In this document: positions 1-7,710 of the stretch, one piece after another
How positions within the stretch are numbered: position 1 is the stretch's first letter
How the letters are laid out: each line of letters starts with the position of its first letter
DNA from: Deltaproteobacteria bacterium
Lineage (GTDB): Bacteria; SAR324; XYD2-FULL-50-16
Direction of reading: 5' to 3'
Assembly: GCA_018657625.1 (NCBI GenBank)
Contig: JABHWU010000122.1
Location: 62,001-126,000 of the forward strand
DNA: 64,000 nucleotides
The notes under the pieces: model-generated
Databases searched by the model: none
What the model saw: the letters and a program-made list of their open reading frames with translations, nothing else
Told to the model about the DNA's origin: nothing
Translations under genes and position numbers: made by a program

Positions 1-99
1 ATTGAAATAAATACCACAGACGGTTTTGAGGTATCTATTTCAAAAATTAGGGTGTTATGTATGAACGATTGTATTGAAAAACCAATAAAGCCAAGAGTG

Positions 100-1371
100 T
101 TACCAGTAATAAAGGGCCTGATTCCCCAACTCTTTTTCAATTTCCAATAGGCGATTATATTTGGCGATTCTTTCACTACGACTGACTGATCCGGTTTTTA
201 TATGACCGCCATCCATAGCTACCGCAAAATCAGCTAAAAAAGTATCTTCAGTTTCACCCGAGCGATGAGACAGAAAATACCGCCAACCAGCTTCTCTACA
301 CATGCGTATGGCATCAATTGTTTCAGTGACCGTGCCTATTTGGTTTAATTTAATCAAAACTGAGTTCGCAGCTTTTTCAGCAATACCACGTTTAATATAT
401 TCAGTGTTTGTTACAAAAATATCATCACCCACAACCTCAAGTTGATTACCTAACTTTTCATTAAAAAGTTTGAAACCTTCCCAGTCATTTTCTGACAAAG
501 GATCTTCCCACGAAATAATGGGATATTTGTTAACCCATTTTTCAGCGATTTCTATCAATTCAAGATTGGTTTTTTTACCTTCTCCTGACCATTTCAAATC
601 GTATTCACCATTTTTTTTGCCTACAAAAGAACTGGCAGCAGAATCTAATGCGATGGCTATATCTGCGCCAGGTTTATAACCTGCTTTTTTAATAGCTGAT
701 AGTATGATCTCCATTGTAGCTTCATTGCTGGGAAGGTTTGGTGCAAAACCACCCTCATCCCCCACACTGGTGGCATATTTCCCTTCCTTTAAAATCTTTT
801 TTAAGACATGGAAAATTTCCGCAATATACCTTAAACCTTCTCTAAAACTTGGTGCTCCCACTGGTACTGCCATAAATTCCTGATAATCAACATTATTATC
901 AGCATGCTCCCCACCATTCAAAATGTTCATGGCTGGAACCGGAATCCGCCTGGCACCATTTCCTCCGATATATTGATATAAAGGTAATCCGGATGCTTTA
1001 GCTGCTGCTTTGCAGGCAGCCATAGAAACGGCTAAAATGGCATTGGCGCCCAATTTAGATTTGTTTTTTGTACCATCTAGTGCAAGCATTGTCGCATCAA
1101 TTAAAGATTGTCGATTTACCGGAAGACCAATAACAGCAGAGGCTATTTTCTTCTCAATATTATCAACAGCTTTAAGAACGCCTTTACCCAGGTACCTTTT
1201 TTTATCACCATCTCGAAGTTCAACCGCTTCGTTTTCACCGGTACTTGCTCCGGATGGAACCGATGAAACGGCTTGAATGCCATTTTCTAGAGCTAACTGA
1301 ACTCGGACCGTTGGATTTCCTCGGGAATCGAGAATTTCCATAGCTTCAATTGAAGATATGAAGTTTTCCAT
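100..1371 (-). CDS. eno: enolase
   Basis: Phosphopyruvate hydratase, which interconverts 2-phosphoglycerate and phosphoenolpyruvate in cytoplasmic glycolysis. The 423 residues match the usual length. All key residues are visible: the general acid/base pair E206 (GDEGGFAPN) and K341 (LIKLNQIGT), Mg ligands D243, E289 and D316, H156 in GEHADNN, and [10 protein letters not shown] at 368-377. The ATG start has GGAG 9 bases upstream. It lies 264 bp downstream of the creatininase-family gene on the same strand and is probably transcribed on its own or by read-through. Mildly unusual is GSVSRSER near the C-terminus, where most enolases have GAPSRSDR. The identification is secure. Confidence 0.98.
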   Translation of the reverse strand: MENFISSIEAMEILDSRGNPTVRVQLALENGIQAVSSVPSGASTGENEAVELRDGDKKRYLGKGVLKAVDNIEKKIASAVIGLPVNRQSLIDATMLALDGTKNKSKLGANAILAVSMAACKAAAKASGLPLYQYIGGNGARRIPVPAMNILNGGEHADNNVDYQEFMAVPVGAPSFREGLRYIAEIFHVLKKILKEGKYATSVGDEGGFAPNLPSNEATMEIILSAIKKAGYKPGADIAIALDSAASSFVGKKNGEYDLKWSGEGKKTNLELIEIAEKWVNKYPIISWEDPLSENDWEGFKLFNEKLGNQLEVVGDDIFVTNTEYIKRGIAEKAANSVLIKLNQIGTVTETIDAIRMCREAGWRYFLSHRSGETEDTFLADFAVAMDGGHIKTGSVSRSERIAKYNRLLEIEKELGNQALYYW

Positions 1372-1513
1372 TTTTAATCTCCACTTATATAGGGTTTTGA
1401 GGACGAACTTTATTATAAAATATTTTTTTGGAAGAAATCCAGCCTATTATGAAATTGGTTGTGCCAGATCAAGTTTTTGAAAGACCATATCTAATGAAAT
1501 TCTTTTTCATTGC

Positions 1514-1536
1514 AGAGAAAAAGTATTTTTTTCTCT
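1514..1536. terminator. A/T-rich hairpin between creatininase-family gene and eno
   Basis: AGAGAAAAA and its complement form a 9-bp stem with a three-base loop, and the arm itself supplies a run of T. It lies about 100 bp downstream of the minus-strand creatininase-family stop, so it could end that transcript before eno. The stem is almost all A/T, so its strength is doubtful. Confidence 0.3.
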
Positions 1537-1635
1537 AATTTGTCCCCCAATTTTGTCATTTATGCCAATCTAGGATTGTGCAAATGACATTAACGGTTGT
1601 TATAAAAGATTATTAGATAAAAATTGAAGATCTTT

Positions 1636-2382
1636 TCATTTTTTCCGTGAATGATCAAATTTTAAAAAGTCTTCAGTAATATCCGAAACAGCAGCTAAAA
1701 ATATTTTTTTCCCAATTTCGATTGTCGCTAAGGAAGAGTCTGAGCCGATTCGACCATCAGGGAATTGTTTTTGATAATTTATTGCATCATGTAATTCCCC
1801 AGATGGTGCTATCTTAGGTGATAAATCTGTTTTCTTAGCTGCTTCCGGATGGGCAAAAAAACTGAGAGACACTTCAGATGGTGTCGCATGATGACCTTCT
1901 GCACCTTTAAAGTATGTGTCACTGATTTTAGTCATATTTTCAGACATATACCAATTGCATAATTTTAACCTGAACTCCGATTCCTGACCTGATAGGCTGT
2001 TTTCAGTATAAACTTCTGCAAAAGCGGATTGAATGGAATTAATATTTCCACCATGACCATTTAAGAAAAATATGTGTGAAAAACCATGATGAATCAGCGA
2101 TTGAATGGTGTCCTTAATAACCGCAATAAAAGTTGTGGGGCGAAGCGTTAAACTACCGGGAAATTCTAAATGATGTTGGGACATTCCAATTTGAATAGTT
2201 GGCGCGATCAATACTTCAATTTTCTCCGCTATTCCTTTTGCTATTGTTTCAGGGCAAATTGAATCAGTCCCAATCAGTCCCATTGGGCCATGCTGTTCTG
2301 TTGATCCGATGGGTAAGATGATACTTTTATATTTATCAAGATATGATTTAACCTCTATCCAGGTTGATAACTTCAGTTCCAT
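1636..2382 (-). CDS. creatininase-family metal-dependent amidohydrolase
   Basis: A 248-residue member of the creatininase / MftE / ArfB fold, whose members are metal-dependent amide hydrolases. Metal-ligand motifs are in place: E29 and H31 in GSTEQHG, D40 in GTD, H110 in NGHGGN, and a late Glu (E170) in HHATPSEVS. The length equals that of creatininases (about 250). The ATG is preceded by GGAG at good spacing. No creatine, mycofactocin or flavin-pathway genes lie nearby, so the substrate cannot be inferred; the family also includes formamide hydrolases. The fold and metal chemistry are well supported; the exact substrate is unknown. Confidence 0.85.
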   Translation of the reverse strand: MELKLSTWIEVKSYLDKYKSIILPIGSTEQHGPMGLIGTDSICPETIAKGIAEKIEVLIAPTIQIGMSQHHLEFPGSLTLRPTTFIAVIKDTIQSLIHHGFSHIFFLNGHGGNINSIQSAFAEVYTENSLSGQESEFRLKLCNWYMSENMTKISDTYFKGAEGHHATPSEVSLSFFAHPEAAKKTDLSPKIAPSGELHDAINYQKQFPDGRIGSDSSLATIEIGKKIFLAAVSDITEDFLKFDHSRKK

Positions 2383-2794
2383 GTCGACTCCATGTTTTTT
2401 TTATTAGATAAGTAGTGTCTGAACGGAAAGTAGGAAATTAGGGGACATGTACATTTTCAGATAAACGGTTATTGCTTGATACCAGGTTGTTACGTGTCCC
2501 CTGAATTTCTGGCTAATTAGCAACCAGTTGAATTTCAGTATTTTTCGTTCAAGCACTAAGTAAATTGGTTTTATTTAATAATTGTTCCGATTGGATCATG
2601 TTTGTAAATGTAAAATGGTAGAATTTTATAATATTTTGACATATAATTCCAATATTTCAAGAGCGTTGTTACTTGATTTAAAATTTGGAAAGGATAGTTA
2701 ATATCTATAACATGTTCAAATATTAACTAGATAAAAAAGGATTGGCAGAAAAACCTTTTAAAAAATCAGTATTTAATAGACAATTTATCAAGAT
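2383..2794. other. intergenic region, 412 bp
   Basis: Gene-free A/T-rich stretch. It holds the MITE-like inverted repeat at 2434-2509 and, just before it, AGTAGTGTCTG at 2411-2421, an 11-mer that recurs at 9861-9871. The rest (2510-2794) shows no RNA gene or reading frame that I can support. Confidence 0.6.
2434..2509. repeat. MITE-like inverted repeat with GGGGACA-GTA ends
   Basis: Two imperfect inverted arms of about 20 bp face each other: GAAATTAGGGGACATGTAC at 2434-2452 and GTTACGTGTCCCCTGAATTTC at about 2490-2509, read as complement GAAATT-C-AGGGGACA-C-GTAAC. About 37 bp separate them. AGGGGACA-type ends next to AATT are, from general knowledge, common around IS200/Y1-transposase-linked short elements, but no transposase is present here. 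It is probably a non-autonomous remnant. Confidence 0.5.
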
Positions 2795-2854
2795 TTGTTA
2801 CTCTCGTTGCATAGCGTGGTAGTATCGATCAACTCTTCTGCTCTAGTATACATA

Positions 2855-4540
2855 ATGATGAATCAGACCTGTTCCCAAACTTTTATTGATCAAGCGGAAT
2901 TAATTGAGGCTATTGAAGCAGTTGTTGAAAGTTGTCTTCAAATTGAAATTAATGCCCGGCTGACCCTCGATTATCAACAAATTGCCCCATATCGTACTTT
3001 TCTGATAATTCCACAGGAGCCTGATAAGAATGTTATTATTTCTAATTTAGCAAGATTATTGGAACTGACCATTACACCTTACATTTCAAAAGCCAGGCCC
3101 GGTGATGTTCTTTTTGATGTGAAAAAAGCACTAGGCAGTAACTATTTTGACCAGTTAGTTAAAGCGGAAATAAAAAAGGCTTTTAAACTGATTGAAGTCA
3201 GGAAAGATTTGGCGGGTAGAATTTTAAATCATACTACACCCATCAAGGAGATTCAAAGTTCTACACCTCAATTAGCACAGTTTTTAGATACGATACAAAA
3301 GGGAATGGATATTCACCTGGGGTTTAAACTGTTTTTCCAGGGGAATGATTTTATTAATCATCAGTTGTTCTTGCCGGTAAGTACTGGCAGCAGTATCATC
3401 AGCCAGATTTATACAAATATCGAAAAAGTACTGATTCAGAATTTTGCTGTATTCGATGAAATGGGGGATAGGCGCATTCCTATTACCGAAGGACTTATAT
3501 TCAAGGAATTGTTGGGGGTATTAATTAGAATTTCCAAGAAGCCCAAAACACGCAAAAAAATATTAAAAGATATTGATAAAGTTGAAGATATTGAGTTGTA
3601 TGAAACAGTGTCTGCCAAAAATGATCAGGTTTTACCGAAAGAAGTGACTGCTTCAAAAACCAGCAAAGATATAAAATTGGAATCGGAACTGGAAGAAGAG
3701 GTTCATGACCCTGTTGTAGAAAAAACATTACCTGGAAAAAGACTTAAAAAGAAGAAACTCATCAGGAAAAAAAGAAAGCGGCTTAAAACCAAATCAACTG
3801 ATGATCAAAACTACATAGAAAGTATTAATGCAGGAAAATCTTTAAAGGAAGACAATACAAATCCTGAATTTACAGGCGCTGATTGTTCACCCGCTAAAAC
3901 ACCTGATCCAGTTGAAAAAGTAGCGCTACCAGGAAAAAGGCTTAAAAAGAAGAAACTCATCAGGAAAAAAAGAAAACGCATAAAAACTAAATCAATCGAT
4001 GATCAAACGAATTTAGAAAACAATAATACTAAAAATCCTTTAGATGAAGATAATGCACATCCAGAAGTATCAGGAGCTGATCTTTCACCTGCCAAAACAC
4101 TTGATTCCGTTGTAGAAATATCACTTCTTGAAAAAAAACAAAAACCTCTGTCTCAAACGACCGAAGATAAGAAGGTTAAATCAACGCCATTCGAAGTGAA
4201 TAGGCCAGTTTATAATGCGATTATTACTTTCGAACGCTCTAAACCAAAGGAAAAAAAATCTGGGCTATTCCCGACAAATAAGGTTCAGCCAAAACAAATT
4301 ATTAAAACTGGTGAGACCACTAAACATTTGCAGGTTAAATCATCAAAAAAACATATCGTTCAGACAGAAACAATAACGTTGTCGAATTCTGATAAATATC
4401 CAGATTTTCAGGAATTGCAAAAAAAAGGAGTTAGGCTTTCAAAAAAAGTTAAACATAATAAAGAAAATCATCTATTTTTAAGCAGAAGCCGGGAAAAATT
4501 TTCCGCAAGATCCGCTCTTTATTTGAACCGGAATACCTAA
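2855..4540 (+). CDS. hypothetical protein with Lys/Arg-rich 66-residue tandem repeats
   Basis: I do not recognise this protein. The open frame extends back to a TTG at 2795, but ATG codons at 2855 or 2858 are the more believable start; the upstream 20 residues look untranslated and no clear ribosome site is seen. The first 260 residues are mixed alpha/beta and probably globular. The remainder looks disordered and contains a 66-residue tandem repeat: two full copies plus a decayed third. Each full copy carries the basic block LPGKRLKKKKLIRKKRKR followed by an acidic stretch ending in GAD-x-SPAKT. The C-terminal 100 residues are again basic. The charge pattern suggests nucleic-acid or polyanion binding, which is inference only. 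The nearest downstream gene is 460 bp away, so it is probably monocistronic. Confidence 0.75.
   Translation: MMNQTCSQTFIDQAELIEAIEAVVESCLQIEINARLTLDYQQIAPYRTFLIIPQEPDKNVIISNLARLLELTITPYISKARPGDVLFDVKKALGSNYFDQLVKAEIKKAFKLIEVRKDLAGRILNHTTPIKEIQSSTPQLAQFLDTIQKGMDIHLGFKLFFQGNDFINHQLFLPVSTGSSIISQIYTNIEKVLIQNFAVFDEMGDRRIPITEGLIFKELLGVLIRISKKPKTRKKILKDIDKVEDIELYETVSAKNDQVLPKEVTASKTSKDIKLESELEEEVHDPVVEKTLPGKRLKKKKLIRKKRKRLKTKSTDDQNYIESINAGKSLKEDNTNPEFTGADCSPAKTPDPVEKVALPGKRLKKKKLIRKKRKRIKTKSIDDQTNLENNNTKNPLDEDNAHPEVSGADLSPAKTLDSVVEISLLEKKQKPLSQTTEDKKVKSTPFEVNRPVYNAIITFERSKPKEKKSGLFPTNKVQPKQIIKTGETTKHLQVKSSKKHIVQTETITLSNSDKYPDFQELQKKGVRLSKKVKHNKENHLFLSRSREKFSARSALYLNRNT
3707..4140 (+). repeat. 198-bp in-frame tandem repeat, 2.2 copies
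   Basis: Unit A is 3707-3904, unit B is 3905-4102, and a partial diverged unit C starts at 4103. Units A and B share long identical DNA runs over the basic block (3728-3808 and 3926-4006, offset 198 bp). The acidic part is more diverged. The codon frame is kept (66 codons). Confidence 0.85.
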
Positions 4541-5000
4541 CATTAACATTATAACATTAGTTGAAAAATATATTTTTCAGGAGATTTAAAATTCATTTTT
4601 AAATAAACTTATTGATCAGGTTGTTTCAATCGCTATTTCATTTCAATTTGTGTCTGTTAAGCTCAGAAGTACTCGATTTTTACTTTAAGTGAAATTTTCA
4701 TTATCCTAATATATCTAATATTTAATGCAGTAAATGTTAATATTAGAAAATAATAAATTAGTTTTACAATATTAAATTTAGTTAATCAACATAATTTCCT
4801 AATATTCGAGATTATAGGTATTAAATCTTCGTTCTTTTTTAGAATCATTGTTGTCAATAAGGGGTTTAATCAATATAATTTAATCCCATTTTCCTGCTGA
4901 TTAGATAAGGATAAAATTCAACTCGAAAAATTTTATAATTATTTGTAGAGTTAAACACATTTATTATTGAAGCAAAATCTTATAGAAAAACTTATTATAT
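4541..5000. other. intergenic region, 460 bp
   Basis: Very A/T-rich spacer before the DAHP synthase gene. It contains GTGTCTGTTAAG at 4650-4661, a 12-mer also found at 9865-9876. No RNA gene, hairpin terminator or frame is convincing. A TATTAT hexamer lies directly before the ATG at 5001, which has no ribosome-binding site. Confidence 0.5.
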
Positions 5001-6356
5001 ATGAATACCAAGAACTGGAGTAAAGAATCCTGGAAAAATTTTCCCGTATTGCAACAACCGGAGTGGCCAGATAAAGAATCTCATCGGGCGGTATTATCTC
5101 AAATTTCAAAATTACCACCCTTAGTTTTTGCGGGTGAAATCAGAAGCCTTTATAAAGGTTTGGCGGATGCAGCCCAGGGCAAGGCTTTTCTACTGCAAGG
5201 GGGAGATTGTGCTGAAGAATTTGCATCTTGCACAGCCCCTTCTATCAGGGAGACTTTAAAAGTTATTCTTCAAATGGCAGTTATTCTAACCTACGCAGGT
5301 GAGAAACCGGTTGTTAAAGTGGGGCGTATCGCAGGACAGTACGCAAAACCCCGTTCCAAGCCAACAGAGGTTGTTAATGACATAGAAATTCCAAGTTATC
5401 GTGGTGATATGATTAACCGGGATGAACCAACAATGGAGGCCCGCTTACCTGATTGTAACCGGTTGTTGGAAAGCTATTTTCGATCAGCATCCACGCTCAA
5501 CATACTGAGAGCTTTTACAAGAGGTGGTTTTGCTTCCCTGGACAAAGTACACGCCTGGAATAAAGAATTTGTTGAAAAATCACAGCAAGGAGAACGGTAT
5601 AATAAAGTTGCCCAGGATATTGATAAAGCCGTAACATTTATTAAAACAATTGGTTTTACTGTAGAAAATGTTCCTCAAATTAACGAAGTAAAATTTTATA
5701 CCTCCCATGAAGCATTGTTAATGGGATATGAGGAGTCCTTAACTCGGCAAGATTCTTTAACAGGTAAATGGTATGATTGTAGTGCTCATATGCTTTGGAT
5801 CGGAGATCGAACCAGACAATTGGATGGAGCCCATGTTGAATTTTTTAGAGGATTGAACAATCCCATAGGAATAAAAATAGGCCCGGATCATGATTTGGAT
5901 ATTGTAAGAAAACTATTGGATAAATTAAATCCGGATAATGAATGGGGCAGAATTACTTTGATTACTCGTTTTGGGAAAGATAAAATTTCCAGGTACCTAC
6001 CCGGTTTAATTAGAGGTATTGAGGATATCGGGGCTCGGGTTTTATGGAGTTGTGATCCTATGCATGGCAATACATATACATCTGAATCTGCCTATAAAAC
6101 CAGAAGTTTTGCTGATATTTTATCTGAAATCCGCAGCTTTTTTGAAATTCATCAATCTGAAGGAACGGTTCCAGGTGGTGTTCATTTTGAATTAACAGGT
6201 GAGGATGTGACTGAATGTGTGGGTGGCGCTCAACAGATTGAAGATCATCAATTACAACAAAATTATGCTACTTCTTGTGATCCACGGTTAAATGCACAAC
6301 AGAGTTTGGAATTGGCATTTCTAATTTCTGAAATGCTGAAATGTGATTTTGAATAG
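5001..6356 (+). CDS. aroG: 3-deoxy-7-phosphoheptulonate synthase, class II
   Basis: Catalyses the first step of the shikimate pathway from phosphoenolpyruvate and erythrose-4-phosphate. It belongs to the class II (plant/Mycobacterium-like) family: 451 residues, with the metal-site residues C70 (GGDCAEEF), H355 (DPMHGN), E397 (HFELTGED) and D427 (CDPRLN). Other family blocks are VGRIAGQYAKPRS at 107-119 and WIGDRTRQLDGAHVEFFRG around 266-284. The ATG has no Shine-Dalgarno sequence; TATTAT sits immediately upstream. panB follows after 18 bp, so the two are probably co-transcribed although they belong to different pathways. The allosteric aromatic amino acid sites of the mycobacterial enzyme cannot be judged from sequence alone. 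The symbol is given by function. Confidence 0.96.
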   Translation: MNTKNWSKESWKNFPVLQQPEWPDKESHRAVLSQISKLPPLVFAGEIRSLYKGLADAAQGKAFLLQGGDCAEEFASCTAPSIRETLKVILQMAVILTYAGEKPVVKVGRIAGQYAKPRSKPTEVVNDIEIPSYRGDMINRDEPTMEARLPDCNRLLESYFRSASTLNILRAFTRGGFASLDKVHAWNKEFVEKSQQGERYNKVAQDIDKAVTFIKTIGFTVENVPQINEVKFYTSHEALLMGYEESLTRQDSLTGKWYDCSAHMLWIGDRTRQLDGAHVEFFRGLNNPIGIKIGPDHDLDIVRKLLDKLNPDNEWGRITLITRFGKDKISRYLPGLIRGIEDIGARVLWSCDPMHGNTYTSESAYKTRSFADILSEIRSFFEIHQSEGTVPGGVHFELTGEDVTECVGGAQQIEDHQLQQNYATSCDPRLNAQQSLELAFLISEMLKCDFE

Positions 6357-6374
6357 ACTAATAAAAGAGGAAAA

Positions 6375-7151
6375 ATGAGAATCACACTAAAAGACATTTT
6401 AAAGAAAAAAGGGAAAACTCCTATTGTTATGTCAACTGCCTATGATGCCTGGACAGCAAAAATTGTTGATGAAGCAGTTGATTGCATTCTGGTTGGGGAC
6501 TCTTTGGGAATGGTAGTTCAGGGGCATGATACAACGATACCAGTTACTTTGGATGATATGATTTATCACACCAGAATGGTAATTCGTGGTTCTCAGAATG
6601 CTTTTGTTATTAGTGATCTTCCTTTTTTAAGTTACCAGTGTTCAATATCTGAGGCTGTTTTCTCCGCCGGACAGTGTTTGAAAGAAGGATATGCTCAGGC
6701 AGTAAAATTAGAGGGAGGAGAGTTTGTTGTTCCCCAGATTAAAGCTATTTCCCAAAGTGGTATTCCGGTAGTAGCCCACCTGGGATTGACTCCACAGTCT
6801 ATCAATGTTTTTGGAAAATACAATAAGCAAGCTAAAAGCAAATCTGCAGGAGATCAATTGTTAAAAGATGCAGAAATGGTTGAGGAAGCTGGTGCTAATA
6901 TGTTGGTGTTGGAAAATATACCATATGATCTGGCCAAACAAGTGACGAAACATATTAATATTCCTACTATTGGAATAGGTGCTGGTGGTGATTGTGATGG
7001 ACAGGTTCAGGTTTTTCACGATCTTTTTGGGTTAGACCCAAAATTTACACCACGGCATGCCACAAAATTCGCTAATTGTGGTGCTGATATGCTGAAAGGC
7101 ATTCAAAAGTTTGCAAAGGAAGTGAGATCTGGAAAATTTATGTCAAAGTAA
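6375..7151 (+). CDS. panB: 3-methyl-2-oxobutanoate hydroxymethyltransferase
   Basis: Ketopantoate hydroxymethyltransferase transfers a hydroxymethyl group from methylene-tetrahydrofolate to 2-oxoisovalerate, the first committed step to pantothenate and CoA. The 258 residues match the family. Mg and substrate residues are present: D42 (VGDSLGMV), D81 (ISDLPF), E113 (KLEGG) and the catalytic E180 (LVLEN). AGAGGA lies before the ATG, and the gene begins 18 bp after the DAHP synthase. The next pathway enzyme, a PanE-type reductase, is encoded at about 48 kb rather than here; panC and panD are not in the window. The 3' end overlaps, tail to tail, the truncated DUF134 frame by 14 bp. Confidence 0.97.
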   Translation: MRITLKDILKKKGKTPIVMSTAYDAWTAKIVDEAVDCILVGDSLGMVVQGHDTTIPVTLDDMIYHTRMVIRGSQNAFVISDLPFLSYQCSISEAVFSAGQCLKEGYAQAVKLEGGEFVVPQIKAISQSGIPVVAHLGLTPQSINVFGKYNKQAKSKSAGDQLLKDAEMVEEAGANMLVLENIPYDLAKQVTKHINIPTIGIGAGGDCDGQVQVFHDLFGLDPKFTPRHATKFANCGADMLKGIQKFAKEVRSGKFMSK

Positions 7152-7251
7152 CTTCGACCTCTTGTAAATTTCTTAAACGATTAGCCGCTGATTTAAACCA
7201 GGCCACGTCAGGTATATGATCAATACAACGCAAAGCTTTTGGTCTGGGCAT
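7138..7251 (-). pseudogene. truncated DUF134-family gene (N-terminal 37 residues only)
   Basis: A 37-codon frame begins MPRPKALRCIDHIPDV and continues with WFKSAA, then LRNLQEVEVTLT, and stops. This follows the N-terminus of DUF134 proteins, which typically start M-x-RPRK-x-R-x-I-x-x-x-P-D and continue with an FKP-x-G-x-x-LREL-x-E-V-x-LT block before a helix-turn-helix. Everything after that block, including the DNA-binding part, is missing because the frame runs into the 3' end of convergent panB. It starts 11 bp after the fmdB stop, so it was the second gene of that pair. DUF134 and FmdB zinc ribbons are, from general knowledge, often neighbours of nitrogenase-cofactor-type small proteins. 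A functional short peptide is possible but less likely than a deletion remnant. Confidence 0.7.
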
Positions 7252-7262
7252 ATTTACCTAAT

Positions 7263-7511
7263 TTATTGTGGGGCGTGGCAACAACTTCCAGGTCCCGGGC
7301 AGTCGGAGGGGGTATTATTGGCACCACAACAAGTTGGTGCTGATGTGTTAAACGATGTATTGGAAGTTCCAGACAGCGATGAGTGTGCAGAAAACAGCTT
7401 ACTTAAATTAGTACTCCCACAATATGTACAATTGACTTCTGTTTCATTTCTGTTAACGAGTAACTCGTTATGTTTTCCACATTCCTGGCACTTGTATTCA
7501 AAAAGAGGCAT
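7263..7511 (-). CDS. FmdB-family zinc-ribbon protein
   Basis: An 82-residue protein starting MPLFEYKCQECG, the hallmark of FmdB zinc ribbons (CxxC at residues 8-11, second CxxC at 28-31 in NCTYCGS). The family was named after a putative regulator of formylmethanofuran dehydrogenase, but most members have no known role. The tail is unusual: Ser/Thr-rich, then a second Cys-rich cluster (CCG, CPGPGSCCHAPQ) that could bind metal. GGAG precedes the ATG. It is followed by the truncated DUF134 stub and converges on panB. The family call is firm; the function is open. Confidence 0.88.
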   Translation of the reverse strand: MPLFEYKCQECGKHNELLVNRNETEVNCTYCGSTNLSKLFSAHSSLSGTSNTSFNTSAPTCCGANNTPSDCPGPGSCCHAPQ

Positions 7512-7710
7512 TCAGATCTCCAAGGATTAATTCGATATATTGTTTCGCATAATTATCCATAAATATTAAGAGAATTTCTTATCTTACACAATAGCCAGTC
7601 CAAAAATAATTAGTTTTATACCATCAGATAACAAGCTGCTATTGTTGCCAATGAAACGGCACCTTGTTAAAATTAAAATTTATGACCTTGAAAGACCGGA
7701 TGTTAATAAA

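Noticed and set aside
7454..7470. Perfect palindrome TAACGAGT-A-ACTCGTTA
   Set aside because: It lies inside the fmdB coding region and is explained by the codons there; no reason to call it an operator.
7216..7530. 104-codon plus-strand open frame
   Set aside because: It is the antisense of the FmdB-family gene, whose zinc-ribbon motifs and ribosome site are clear on the minus strand.
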